Shown piece by piece: positions 17,345-25,176 of a stretch of 25,464 nucleotides of DNA. How positions within the stretch are numbered: the first letter of the stretch is position 1; every line of letters starts with the position of its first letter. Below the pieces are notes generated by a model. It had not been told where the DNA came from and ran no database searches. It saw nothing but the letters and a program-made list of their open reading frames with translations. This DNA is from JBQTHP01 sp052389755 (GTDB lineage: Bacteria > Pseudomonadota > Gammaproteobacteria > Steroidobacterales > Steroidobacteraceae): the NCBI GenBank assembly GCA_052389755.1, contig JBQTHP010000167.1:1-25464 (forward strand), written 5' to 3'. A program made the position numbers and the translations under genes.

Positions 17345-19207
17345 TCAACGATAGCCGCGGGCCTGCAGCGTGAACAGATGTGCGTAGCGTCCGTTCAACC
17401 GCATGAGCTCTTCGTGGCTGCCGCGCTCGACGATGCGCCCGCGCTCGAGCACGGCGATCTGGTCCGCCATGCGTACGGTCGAGAAGCGGTGTGAGATCAG
17501 GATCGTGATCCGTTCGTGGGCGAGCTGGCGGAAATGCTCGAAGACCTCGGCTTCCGCCTGCGCGTCCATCGCCGCGGTGGGCTCATCGAGCACCAGAACG
17601 TCCGCGCGCGTGCGCATGAAGGCGCGCGACAGGGCGATCTTCTGCCACTGGCCGCCGGAGAGCTCGCGGCCGTCGCGGAACCACTTGCCGAGCTGAGTGC
17701 GGTAACCGCTCGGGAGCGTATCGATGAACTCCGCTGCCCGGCCCTTGAGCGCCGCATCGCGCCACCGTGCTTCATCCTCGAAATGCCGCTCGTCACCTGC
17801 CCCGACGTTCTCGCCGACCAGCATCTGGTAGCGCACGAAGTCCTGGAAGATGACGCCGATGCGATCGCGCAGGTGCACCTCGTCCCAATCCCGGAGGTCG
17901 AGACCGTCGAGCAGAATGCGGCCCGAGGTCGGCCGATACAGTCGCGTGAGCAGCTTGATGAGCGTCGTCTTCCCCGAGCCGTTCTCGCCGACGAGCGCGA
18001 GGCTGCCGCCGGGTTTCAGATGCAGGCTCACGTGCTCGAGCGCAGGCTCGCTCGCGTCGGGATACGTGAAGCTCACGTCCTCGAAGCGGATGCCGTCGTC
18101 GGGCTTCGGTCCGCGGACGAGATTGCCACCGGCCGGCGGCACTTCCGTCTCGAGGAACTCATAGAGCGTCGACAGATACAGGTTGTCCTCGTACATCCCG
18201 CCGATCGCGGAGAGGCTTGCCGACACCGCGGCCTGTCCCTGGCGAAAGAGGAGCAGGTACATCGTCATCTGCCCGAGCGTGATCTCGCCGCGCACGGCGC
18301 TCACCGCGATCCACGCGTACGCGCCGTAGAGCGTGGCGGTTGCGACGAGCCCGAGCGCGAAGCCCCACGCGTCGCGCCGGATGGTGAGGGCGCGATCCTC
18401 GCGATACAGGCGATGAAAGATGTCGCGATAGCGATCGAGAAGGCGCGGCCCGAGGCCGAAGAGCTTCACCTCCTTCGCATGATCCTCGCGCGCGATCACG
18501 GTCTCGAGGTAGATCTGCAGGCGCGTTTCGGGCGAGCGCCATCGAAAGAGCCGGAATGCATCCCCGGAGAATTTCGCTTCGGCGATGAACGCAGGCAGGC
18601 CCGCGAGCAGCAGCACCGCGACCGTCCAGGGGGAGAACTGCCACAGCAGCACGCCGTAGCTCACGAGCGAGACCCCGTTCTGCGCGAGGCCGAAGGTGCG
18701 CATGACGAGCGACAGCGGCCGGCTCGAAGCTTCTCGCCGTGCACGCGTCAGCTTGTCGTAGAACTCCGAATCCTCGAAGTGCGCAAGCTCGAGTGTGAGC
18801 GCCTTGTCGAGGATCATGACATTCACGCGCTGGCCGAGCTGCGCGCGCAGCAACGACTGGCACAGCGAGAGCCCGCGCTGGGCTGCGGCGATCGCGGCAA
18901 CGAGCACGCCTTCGAGCACCACGAGCTCGACGACCCTTCCTGCGCCCGCGCCCCCTGCCTGCATCGCGGCGACCACGGCGTCCACGATCAGCGCGCCGAT
19001 GTACGCGACGCCCGCGGGCAGCACACCTGCGATCAGCGTGAGCAGGCCGAGCGCGATCGTCAGTCTGCGATTGGTGGTCCAGACGAGCTCGATCGCCCGC
19101 CGGCTGTAGCGAAACACCCCGAAGAAGCCCCGGACCGCGCCGCTGGGCGCCGCCTCGGGTGGTGCGTTGCCCTTCGAACGCCCCGCGTGCGCCATGCCGA
19201 CGTTCAC
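17345..19207 (-). CDS. ABC exporter, fused permease and ATPase
   Basis: The 620-residue half-transporter has a six-helix membrane domain (about 35-330) and a C-terminal ATPase. The ATPase shows Walker A GENGSGKTT (407-415, K413), signature LSGGQ (516-520), Walker B VLVLDEP (D541, E542) and the H-loop ISHRFST. It would act as a homodimer in the inner membrane and export an unknown substrate. The GTG at 19207 overlaps the NADH dehydrogenase stop by 4 nt; ATG 19195 is an alternative. The open frame further upstream lies inside the dehydrogenase gene and is not coding in this frame. Its position between a dehydrogenase and an amidohydrolase does not reveal the substrate. Confidence 0.9.
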   Translation of the reverse strand: MNVGMAHAGRSKGNAPPEAAPSGAVRGFFGVFRYSRRAIELVWTTNRRLTIALGLLTLIAGVLPAGVAYIGALIVDAVVAAMQAGGAGAGRVVELVVLEGVLVAAIAAAQRGLSLCQSLLRAQLGQRVNVMILDKALTLELAHFEDSEFYDKLTRARREASSRPLSLVMRTFGLAQNGVSLVSYGVLLWQFSPWTVAVLLLAGLPAFIAEAKFSGDAFRLFRWRSPETRLQIYLETVIAREDHAKEVKLFGLGPRLLDRYRDIFHRLYREDRALTIRRDAWGFALGLVATATLYGAYAWIAVSAVRGEITLGQMTMYLLLFRQGQAAVSASLSAIGGMYEDNLYLSTLYEFLETEVPPAGGNLVRGPKPDDGIRFEDVSFTYPDASEPALEHVSLHLKPGGSLALVGENGSGKTTLIKLLTRLYRPTSGRILLDGLDLRDWDEVHLRDRIGVIFQDFVRYQMLVGENVGAGDERHFEDEARWRDAALKGRAAEFIDTLPSGYRTQLGKWFRDGRELSGGQWQKIALSRAFMRTRADVLVLDEPTAAMDAQAEAEVFEHFRQLAHERITILISHRFSTVRMADQIAVLERGRIVERGSHEELMRLNGRYAHLFTLQARGYR

Positions 19208-20493
19208 GCGGCGAGCCGCTTCACGCGCCCCGGCTCGAGGCCGGTGATGAGCCGGGCCCCGCGGCGAAAAAAGACGTACGCGTAGATCCAGGAGGAGAGC
19301 ACGGCGAGCCGGTTGCGAAATCCGATCAGCACGACGATATGCAGCGCCATCCACGCGATCCACGCGGTGAGGCCGCCGAAGCGCAGGCCGCGCAGCTCGA
19401 CCACCGCCCGGGATTTGCCGACGGTCGCCATGGAGCCGAAATCGAGATACTGAAAGCCTCGCCCGCGCAGCTTCGCGCCCGTGCCTGTGACTTCCGCGCG
19501 AATCACGCGCGCGACGTAGCGCCCCATCTGCAGCGCGGTCTGCGATACGCCCGGGACCGGAGCCTTGGTGCGCGGGTCTACGAGGAAAGCCGAATCGCCG
19601 ATGACGAACGCATTCGGATGACCCGGCACCGAGCAGTCCGGATTCACCTTTGCCCGTCCGCCGGGGCCCACTTCCGCGTTGAGCGTCGCGACGAGCGGAG
19701 AGGCACGTACGCCGGCCGCCCAGACGACGTTGTAGCTGCGCAGTCGCTCCGCGCCCAGCTCGACACCATCGGACAGCACGTTCGTGACGGGCCTGCCGAG
19801 CCGCACCTCCACGCCGAGCTCGCGAAGCTGCTCGAGCGCGCGCCTCGAGGAGCTCGGATGCAGCGAGGGCAGCAGCCGTTCGCCGGCCTCGATGAGAATC
19901 ACGCGCGCGCGGCGCGTGTCCGCATTGCGAAAATCACGCGGGATGACATCGACAGCGAGCTCCTTGATCGCACCGGCAAGCTCGACGCCCGTCGGTCCGC
20001 CGCCGATGATCACGAAGGTGAGGCGCGCGACGCGCTCGTCGGCATCGCCCTCGATTTCCGCGGCCTCGAACGACAGCAGGAGCCGCGAACGAATTGCCGT
20101 TGCGCTCTCGATGTCCTTGAGCCCGCGCGCGTGGACGCCCCAGTCCCCGTGACCGAAATAGTTGTCCACGGCGCCCGGCGCGAGAATCAGATAGTCGTAC
20201 GGCACACGCGTGCCGTCGACGTACACCGCGCCATCGTCGAGCGCGACGCGATCGACCACGCCGAGGATCACGAGCGCGTTGCGCTGGCCGCGCAGGATCG
20301 AGCGGATCGGTCGCGCGATGTCCGACGGCGCGAGCGCCGCGGAGGCGACCTGGTACAGCAGCGGCTGAAAGAGGTGATAGTTGTGCCGATCGATGACGAG
20401 CAGCTCGACCGGCGCGCGCCGCAGCGCGCGGGCGGCGAACAGGCCGCCGAAGCCGCAGCCGACGATGAGGACGCGAGGAAGCTTGCAGCTCAC
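19204..20493 (-). CDS. ndh: Type II NADH dehydrogenase (NADH:quinone oxidoreductase)
   Basis: The 429-residue flavoprotein should oxidise NADH and reduce quinone at the inner membrane without pumping protons. The FAD Rossmann motif GCGFGG is at 12-17 with D35 at the end of strand 2. FQPLLYQVA (43-51) and the NADH Rossmann motif GGGPTG (164-169) follow, then NAFVIGDSAF and QTALQMGRYVAR near the quinone region. The C-terminal part has hydrophobic segments (AWIAWMALHIVVLIGF and SSWIYAYVFF) fitting membrane attachment. The GTG start is forced because an in-frame TGA lies directly before it. It sits in the last unit of a four-copy 7-bp repeat, with no visible Shine-Dalgarno. It is the first gene of the minus-strand cluster. 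Confidence 0.92.
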   Translation of the reverse strand: MSCKLPRVLIVGCGFGGLFAARALRRAPVELLVIDRHNYHLFQPLLYQVASAALAPSDIARPIRSILRGQRNALVILGVVDRVALDDGAVYVDGTRVPYDYLILAPGAVDNYFGHGDWGVHARGLKDIESATAIRSRLLLSFEAAEIEGDADERVARLTFVIIGGGPTGVELAGAIKELAVDVIPRDFRNADTRRARVILIEAGERLLPSLHPSSSRRALEQLRELGVEVRLGRPVTNVLSDGVELGAERLRSYNVVWAAGVRASPLVATLNAEVGPGGRAKVNPDCSVPGHPNAFVIGDSAFLVDPRTKAPVPGVSQTALQMGRYVARVIRAEVTGTGAKLRGRGFQYLDFGSMATVGKSRAVVELRGLRFGGLTAWIAWMALHIVVLIGFRNRLAVLSSWIYAYVFFRRGARLITGLEPGRVKRLAA

Positions 20494-20510
20494 AGCTCAC
20501 AGCTTACAGC
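20483..20510 (-). repeat. ndh: Four tandem 7-bp units over the ndh start
   Basis: On the plus strand the units are TTGCAGC, TCACAGC, TCACAGC and TTACAGC. On the coding strand each carries GCTGYRA, and the ndh GTG is in the unit nearest the gene. A change in unit number would alter the leader spacing but not the frame, because the last unit always provides the start. Confidence 0.7.
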
Positions 20511-20839
20511 CAAGAGGAAGAGCCGCTACATCGTTGGGTGCTCGTTGAGCGCGTGCGGGGCCCTGGGCTGACGGCTAACGACCAGAAACGAAACGAGCGT
20601 TGAGACGAGCGTGGACGCTCGTGCGGCCGGGGCGCGTTGAAGGGCCGTGCGCGATCGCATCGATCGGGGTGCCGAGCGCGGGCCGCTGGCGCGCATCGGG
20701 CTTAAGCGCGCCGGCACGCGCGAGGGTACATCCCGTCAGGGATGCACACGATCAGCGATCGCGCAGGGCCTTCAACGCGCGCTGGTCGCGTGCGCGTCCT
20801 CGTTCTTCTCTTCCCTTTTCTCTAATTCTTCTCCGGCCG
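20511..20839. other. Non-coding stretch with no convincing gene
   Basis: No reading frame here has recognisable protein features. The first 120 bp contain a small hairpin (ACGAGCG, loop TGGA, CGCTCGT at about 20605-20622). Most of the rest is the large nested palindrome described separately. The final part (about 20790-20839) is pyrimidine-rich and leads into the stress-protein relic. Confidence 0.5.
20632..20780. repeat. Large nested palindromic element (structured RNA or REP/BIME-like)
   Basis: The outer arms are 20632-20666 and 20749-20780. They pair over GCGCGTTGAAGG (12 bp), then TGCGCGATCGC (11 bp) and GATCG (5 bp), with only a few unpaired bases between. The 82-nt interior holds two more hairpins: GGCGCGC/GCGCGCC (20688-20694 and 20706-20712, 11-nt loop) and CATCCC-GTCA-GGGATG (20729-20744, extended by two more pairs at 20726-20727 and 20746-20747). 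The whole folds into a branched cruciform. It could be a REP-type mosaic repeat, a non-coding RNA or the remnant of a mobile element; the sequence alone does not decide. Confidence 0.6.
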
Positions 20840-21074
20840 TCAGCCATGAGCCCTTCGCGCACGCGAAATCTTCGCGCTGCGCCCGAGCGCGTCCGTCTCG
20901 TCGGTCGCCAGCGCCTTCGCGAGCCCGTGCAGCCGCTTCGCGGCGCTGTCGGGTGCGTCCCCGGCTGCGGAGCGTGCCGTCCGGCTCCGCCGTCGTCAGC
21001 ATCGCGATGCGCGACTCCTCGATGAGGTCCGCGAGTTTCTCGAGGTCCGCGTCCGACTGCTTTTGCTTGTGCAT
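20840..21074 (-). pseudogene. General stress protein 26 / pyridoxamine-phosphate-oxidase-like, internally deleted
   Basis: The N-terminal 37 or so codons read DLEKLADLIEESRIAMLTT, then AEPDGTLRSR, which is the start of the GSP26-like flavin-binding family. Directly after GTLRSR the coherent reading moves to another frame: DAPDSAAKRLHGLAKAL, then TDETDALG and AKISRAR, ending at 20840. The second piece resembles the family's C-terminal region (WDSP...GxAKAxxTG...LGexxKv). The flavin-binding centre, roughly 80-90 codons, is missing and the frame is broken. The N-terminal match is good; the C-terminal match is weaker. The gene is certainly not functional as read. Confidence 0.55.
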
Positions 21075-21117
21075 GTCGGTCTAAATGACCGGCATGGGCG
21101 GCGGTTACGGCCGCGAA

Positions 21118-21924
21118 TCAGCGCCCTGCGGCGAGGCGGTACAGCGGCATGACCTTCGGCACGAGCGCCTGCAGGCCCTGGATGCGCGTTCCGGGGTTCG
21201 GGTGCGTGCTCAGGAACTCCGGCGGACTGCTTTTCTCGGCGGCAATCATCTTCTGCCAGAGGCTCACGGCCGCGTTGGGGTCATAGCCCGCCCGCGCCAT
21301 GAGCTCGAGACCCATACGGTCGGCCTCCGCTTCCTGCTCGCGGCTGTGCGGCAACTGGAAGGTGACCGACGCCACCATGTTGGCGAGCTGCATGGTCCCC
21401 TCGCCGGCGCCGGTGACCACGCCCACTCCGGCGAGCGCGAGCTGCTGCGCGTACGCGCGCGAGATGCGTTCGCGACTATGCTCCCGCAGCGCGTGCGCGA
21501 TCTCGTGGCCGACGATGGCGCCGAGCTCCGCGTCGGTGAGTTTCAGCTGCTCGACGATGCCGCTGTACACCATGATCTTGCCGCCGGGCATCGCGTACGC
21601 GTTCAGCTCCTTGCTCTGCAGCGTGTTCACTTCCCACGCCCAGCGCGGCGCGTCCTGACGAAACGTTGCGGTGTGCGGCACGAGCCACTGCGCAACGTTG
21701 CGCACGCGGGCGGTGAGCGCCTGGTCCTTGTTGAGCACGCCCTTCGATCGCGCCTCCTGCAGTTGCCGGGCGTAGGCCTGCGATGCCGCCTGCTGAACCT
21801 GCTCCTCGGAGACGAGCATTCGCTGCTTGCGATCGATGCCCACGATGCCGGGGGACGTGGTCTCCACGGTCTGACACGCTGCAAGCAGAGTCGTGACCAA
21901 CAGTGCCGAAAGTCTGCGGTTCAT
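21118..21924 (-). CDS. M48-family zinc metalloprotease lipoprotein
   Basis: The 268-residue protein has a lipoprotein signal (MNRRLSALLVTTLLAAC, lipobox LAAC, C17), so it is anchored in the envelope and probably takes part in quality control like the LoiP/BepA group. The M48 zinc site is complete: HEIAH at 140-144 (H140, E141, H144) and E198 in EQEAEADRMG. The block NAYAMPGGKIMVYSGI (108-123) is typical of the family, and the C-terminal LSTHPNPGTRI is the usual M48C tail. There is no TPR extension, so it is the short form. The ATG has GGAGG 6-8 nt upstream; in-frame codons before it are not needed. It is divergent from the symporter gene. Confidence 0.93.
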   Translation of the reverse strand: MNRRLSALLVTTLLAACQTVETTSPGIVGIDRKQRMLVSEEQVQQAASQAYARQLQEARSKGVLNKDQALTARVRNVAQWLVPHTATFRQDAPRWAWEVNTLQSKELNAYAMPGGKIMVYSGIVEQLKLTDAELGAIVGHEIAHALREHSRERISRAYAQQLALAGVGVVTGAGEGTMQLANMVASVTFQLPHSREQEAEADRMGLELMARAGYDPNAAVSLWQKMIAAEKSSPPEFLSTHPNPGTRIQGLQALVPKVMPLYRLAAGR

Positions 21925-21956
21925 GGGCCCACCTCCGCGCGCATCCAGCAAGGCGC

Positions 21957-21972
21957 GTGCCTATTTAGGCAC
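21957..21972. promoter_or_regulatory. Perfect 16-bp palindrome in a divergent intergenic region
   Basis: GTGCCTA-TT-TAGGCAC is a perfect inverted repeat in the 80-bp gap between the protease start (21924) and the symporter start (22005). Position and symmetry fit an operator for a dimeric regulator, and it is one of the few AT-containing spots in the area. No convincing -35/-10 pair is seen; GATACT at 21989-21994 might be a -10 element for the symporter. The role is inferred. Confidence 0.4.
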
Positions 21973-22004
21973 AACGCCCGCACCGTGCGATACTCGCGCC
22001 CCGC

Positions 22005-23336
22005 GTGGCCCAAACCGACAACAAGCTGGCGAACCGCATTCTTCTGGGCCTCGCCATCGGCGCCGCCGCGGCGGTCGCCACGCTGATCCTCGCGAATTTC
22101 ATCCCCGGGCTCCTCGACGGCGCGCGATGGGTATCGGTGAACGTGTTCGATCCGCTCGGACAGGTTTTCCTGCGGATGCTGTTCTTCGTCGTCATACCGC
22201 TCATCCTCAGCTCCCTCGCCGGCGGTGTGGTGCAGCTCGGCGAGCTCGGGCGGCTGGGCCCGCTCGCCGCACGCACCTTCACGCTGTTCGTTCTCAACAT
22301 GTCGATCGCGGTCGCACTCGGCCTCGTCATGATGAACGTGCTCGAGCCCGGCAACCAGCTCGATACCGAAACGAAGACGCGCCTGCTCGAGGAGTACGTC
22401 GGCGACGCGCAGAAGCACGTGGACCGACAGGCCGCCTCGCCGGAAATCACGCCCACGACCCTCGTCGACATGTTCATGCCGCGCAACCTGTTCGGCGCGT
22501 TCGTCGGCAACGATCGCAATCTGCTCGGTGAGGTGCTGCCGCTCATTCTGTTCGCGATCCTCGTCGGCGTTGCGGGCATCGCACTCTCGCCGGACCGCCG
22601 CCAGAAGCTGCAGAACGGGCTCGACATGATCACGGAGCTCATGACCGGCATCGTGCACCTCGCCCTGCGGCTCGCGCCCTACGCGGTGCCGGCGCTGATC
22701 TACAGCGTCGTCGTCAAGATCGGCTTCGACATCCTGATCGCGCTCGGCGTCTTCGTCATCGGCTGCGTGATCGTCATGCTCATGCACCTGTTCGGCACGA
22801 TGTCGATCTGGCTGCGCGCATGGACGAGCTGGCGTCCGGTGAAGTTCTTCCGCTCCATCGAGGACGTGCTGGTCACCGCGTTCTCCACGAGCTCGAGCAA
22901 TGCCACGCTGCCGACCGCACTCGCGGCGGCGCGCGAGCGGCTCAACATCGCGCCCTCTACGGCCGGCTTCGTGCTGCCGCTCGGCACGACGATGAACATG
23001 AGCGGCACGGCTCTATACGAGGGCTGCGTGGTGCTCTTCGTCGCGCAGGTGTTCGGCATCGACCTGTCGATCGGCCAGCAGGTGACGCTGCTGCTGCTGG
23101 CCGTGCTGTCGGCGGTCGCGGTCGCGGGAATTCCCGGAGGTTCTCTTCCACTGATCGCCGGCCTTCTCATTACCTTCGGCATTCCGCCCGAAGGCATCGG
23201 CATCGTGCTCGGCGTCGATCGCCTGCTCGACATGACCCGCACGATGGTCAACGTCGGCTCGGATGTCGTGACGACCGCCGTGGTGGACGCGCGCACGCAG
23301 AGAGCTCAGGCGCTGGCCGCAGCGCGCGCGCAATGA
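22005..23336 (+). CDS. Dicarboxylate/amino acid:cation symporter (DAACS family)
   Basis: The 443-residue membrane protein should take up glutamate, aspartate or C4-dicarboxylates with sodium or protons. It has about eight helices with the family's re-entrant loops: FSTSSSNATLPTAL (293 on, HP1 serine-rich tip), GTTMNMSGTALYEG (TM7 NMxGT cation site), IPGGSLPL (HP2) and GVDRLLDMTRTMVNVGSD (403 on, TM8 substrate residues D409, R412 and N416 region). Length is normal for GltP/DctA types. An extra stretch around residues 115-165 lies in the extracellular loop. The GTG start has no strong ribosome site. The stop overlaps the next gene by 4 nt (ATGA). The exact substrate cannot be told. Confidence 0.92.
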   Translation: MAQTDNKLANRILLGLAIGAAAAVATLILANFIPGLLDGARWVSVNVFDPLGQVFLRMLFFVVIPLILSSLAGGVVQLGELGRLGPLAARTFTLFVLNMSIAVALGLVMMNVLEPGNQLDTETKTRLLEEYVGDAQKHVDRQAASPEITPTTLVDMFMPRNLFGAFVGNDRNLLGEVLPLILFAILVGVAGIALSPDRRQKLQNGLDMITELMTGIVHLALRLAPYAVPALIYSVVVKIGFDILIALGVFVIGCVIVMLMHLFGTMSIWLRAWTSWRPVKFFRSIEDVLVTAFSTSSSNATLPTALAAARERLNIAPSTAGFVLPLGTTMNMSGTALYEGCVVLFVAQVFGIDLSIGQQVTLLLLAVLSAVAVAGIPGGSLPLIAGLLITFGIPPEGIGIVLGVDRLLDMTRTMVNVGSDVVTTAVVDARTQRAQALAAARAQ

Positions 23337-25117
23337 CGGACGTGCGGGCCGAGGATCGGCCGAAGTCGAAGTCGCTGAAGCCGCTGCGCGCGCTGCTGCC
23401 GTTCCTGCGCCCGTATCGCGGCGTGATGGCTGCCGCCCTCGGTGCGCTGCTCATCGCCGCGGCCGCGATGCTCGCCTTGCCGGTGGCGCTCAAGGATCTC
23501 ATCGATCGCGGCATGGCCGCGGGCGATGCGAGCACGATCAACCAGTACTTCATCGTCTTCCTGCTCGCGGCGTTCGTGTTCGGCGTGTTCGCCGCACTGC
23601 GGTTCTACATCGTCACGTGGCTGGGCGAGCGCGTGGTCGCGGACATTCGCGACGCGGTGTATCGACGCATCATCCGGATGGATCCCACGTTCTTCGAGGT
23701 GACGCGCACCGGCGAGGTGCTCTCCCGCCTCACGACCGACACGACGCTCGTGCAGTCGATCGCGGGCGTCGGACTTTCGATCACGCTGCGCTCGATCATC
23801 AATCTCGTCGGCGCGCTCACGATGCTCCTCATCACGAGCCCGAAGCTCACGGCGATCATGCTTCTCATGATGCCGATCGTGTTCGTTCCGCTCGTGACGC
23901 TCGGCCGCCGGCTGCGCAAGCTCTCGCGCGCCTCGCAGGACCGCATCGCGGACACGAGCGGACTTGCGGGCGAGACGCTGAACGCGATCCAGACGGTCCA
24001 GGCCTTCACGCTCGAGAAGCTGCACAGCGATCGCTACGGCGGCGCCGTCGAGGACTCGTTCAACGTCGCCATCAAGCGCACACGCGTGCGTGCCGTGCTC
24101 ACGGCGGTCGCGACGACGCTCGTGTTCGGCGCCATCACGGTCGTGCTCTGGATCGGCGCGCGCGCCGTGCTGAGCAATCAGATGACGGGCGGGGAGCTCA
24201 GCCAGTTCCTGCTCTATGCCGTGTACGTCGGCGGTTCGGCGGCAGCGCTCAGCGAGATGTGGGGAGAAGTTCAGCGCGCCGCGGGCGCCATGGAGCGCCT
24301 CGTCGAGCTGCTGAACGCGCAGCCGGCGATCGTCGCGCCGCGCGATGCGATCGAGCTGCCATCTCCCGGGCGCGGCAGCATTCGTTTCGACCACGTGAAA
24401 TTCCGCTACCCGTCCCGGCCGGACTCGCTTGCGCTCGATGACTTCACGCTCGAGATCTCACCGGGCGAGACGATCGCGTTCGTCGGCCCGTCGGGCGCCG
24501 GCAAGAGCACGACGTTCCAGCTTCTGCTGCGCTTCTACGATCCCGCGAGCGGCAGGCTGCTCATCGACGGCGTGGACGTCTCGCGGGCGCGTCCCGAGGA
24601 GGTTCGCGCGCGCATCGGGCTCGTTCCGCAGGAAACCGTGCTGTTCGGCGCGAGCGCGCGCGAGAATATCCGCTACGGCCGCCCAGGCGCGAGCGACGCC
24701 GACATCGAAGCCGCGGCGCGCGCCGCTGCGGCCGACGTCTTTCTCCGCCAGCTGCCACAGGGCTACGACACGTTTCTCGGCGAGCGCGGCACCCGTCTCT
24801 CGGGTGGGCAGCGCCAGCGCATCGCCATTGCGCGCGCGATCCTGAAGGACCCGCCGATCCTGCTGCTCGACGAGGCGACCAGCTCGCTCGATGCCGAAAG
24901 CGAGCGTCTGGTGCAGCAGGCGCTCGAGCGGCTGATGGAGCATCGGACCACGATCATCATCGCGCACCGACTCTCGACGGTGCTGAAGGCCGACCGCATC
25001 GTGGTGCTCGATCACGGCCGCATCGTCGCGGTCGGGCGGCACGCCGAGCTCATGGAGCGCGATCCGCTCTATGCACGGCTCGCGGCGTTGCAGTTCGCGG
25101 ATGCGGAGGCGGCCTGA
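23333..25117 (+). CDS. MsbA-like ABC exporter, fused permease and ATPase
   Basis: The 594-residue half-transporter has a six-helix domain (about 20-320) and an ATPase with Walker A GPSGAGKST (385-393, K391), signature LSGGQ (489-493), Walker B ILLLDEA (D513, E514) and H-loop IAHRLST. The pattern TRTGEVLSRLTTDTTLVQ and the order of motifs fit lipid-exporting subfamily B transporters, for which it would work as a homodimer in the inner membrane. The substrate is not known; there are no lipid A genes beside it. It starts within the symporter stop (ATGA overlap). The open frame upstream of 23333 lies inside the symporter gene and is a shadow. Confidence 0.93.
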   Translation: MTDVRAEDRPKSKSLKPLRALLPFLRPYRGVMAAALGALLIAAAAMLALPVALKDLIDRGMAAGDASTINQYFIVFLLAAFVFGVFAALRFYIVTWLGERVVADIRDAVYRRIIRMDPTFFEVTRTGEVLSRLTTDTTLVQSIAGVGLSITLRSIINLVGALTMLLITSPKLTAIMLLMMPIVFVPLVTLGRRLRKLSRASQDRIADTSGLAGETLNAIQTVQAFTLEKLHSDRYGGAVEDSFNVAIKRTRVRAVLTAVATTLVFGAITVVLWIGARAVLSNQMTGGELSQFLLYAVYVGGSAAALSEMWGEVQRAAGAMERLVELLNAQPAIVAPRDAIELPSPGRGSIRFDHVKFRYPSRPDSLALDDFTLEISPGETIAFVGPSGAGKSTTFQLLLRFYDPASGRLLIDGVDVSRARPEEVRARIGLVPQETVLFGASARENIRYGRPGASDADIEAAARAAAADVFLRQLPQGYDTFLGERGTRLSGGQRQRIAIARAILKDPPILLLDEATSSLDAESERLVQQALERLMEHRTTIIIAHRLSTVLKADRIVVLDHGRIVAVGRHAELMERDPLYARLAALQFADAEAA

Positions 25118-25152
25118 CGGAACGCCTTCCGCGATCACGCAGCGATCCGCCT

Positions 25153-25176
25153 CTGTACCTGAACTTTTGCGTACAG
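25153..25176. repeat. IS-end-like inverted repeat scar
   Basis: CTGTAC and GTACAG flank a 12-nt centre (CTGAACTTTTGC). On the minus strand it begins TGTACGCAAAAGTTCAGG, which looks like the terminal TGT-type end of an insertion sequence. It lies exactly where recognisable DUF222 coding sequence begins. No transposase is present, so this would be a leftover end. The identity of the element is not known. Confidence 0.3.

Noticed and set aside
17516..19285. A 589-codon plus-strand frame opposite the ABC exporter
   Set aside because: The minus strand carries all ABC motifs in order; the plus frame shows no recognisable feature.
20600..21025. A 141-codon plus-strand frame across the palindrome and stress-protein relic
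   Set aside because: Its translation is Arg/Pro/Ser-rich without domains, and the minus strand has recognisable family sequence in part of the region.
22820..23332. Upstream extension of the second ABC exporter frame into the symporter gene
   Set aside because: The symporter motifs are in the other frame, and the ATG at 23333 overlaps its stop in the usual ATGA manner.
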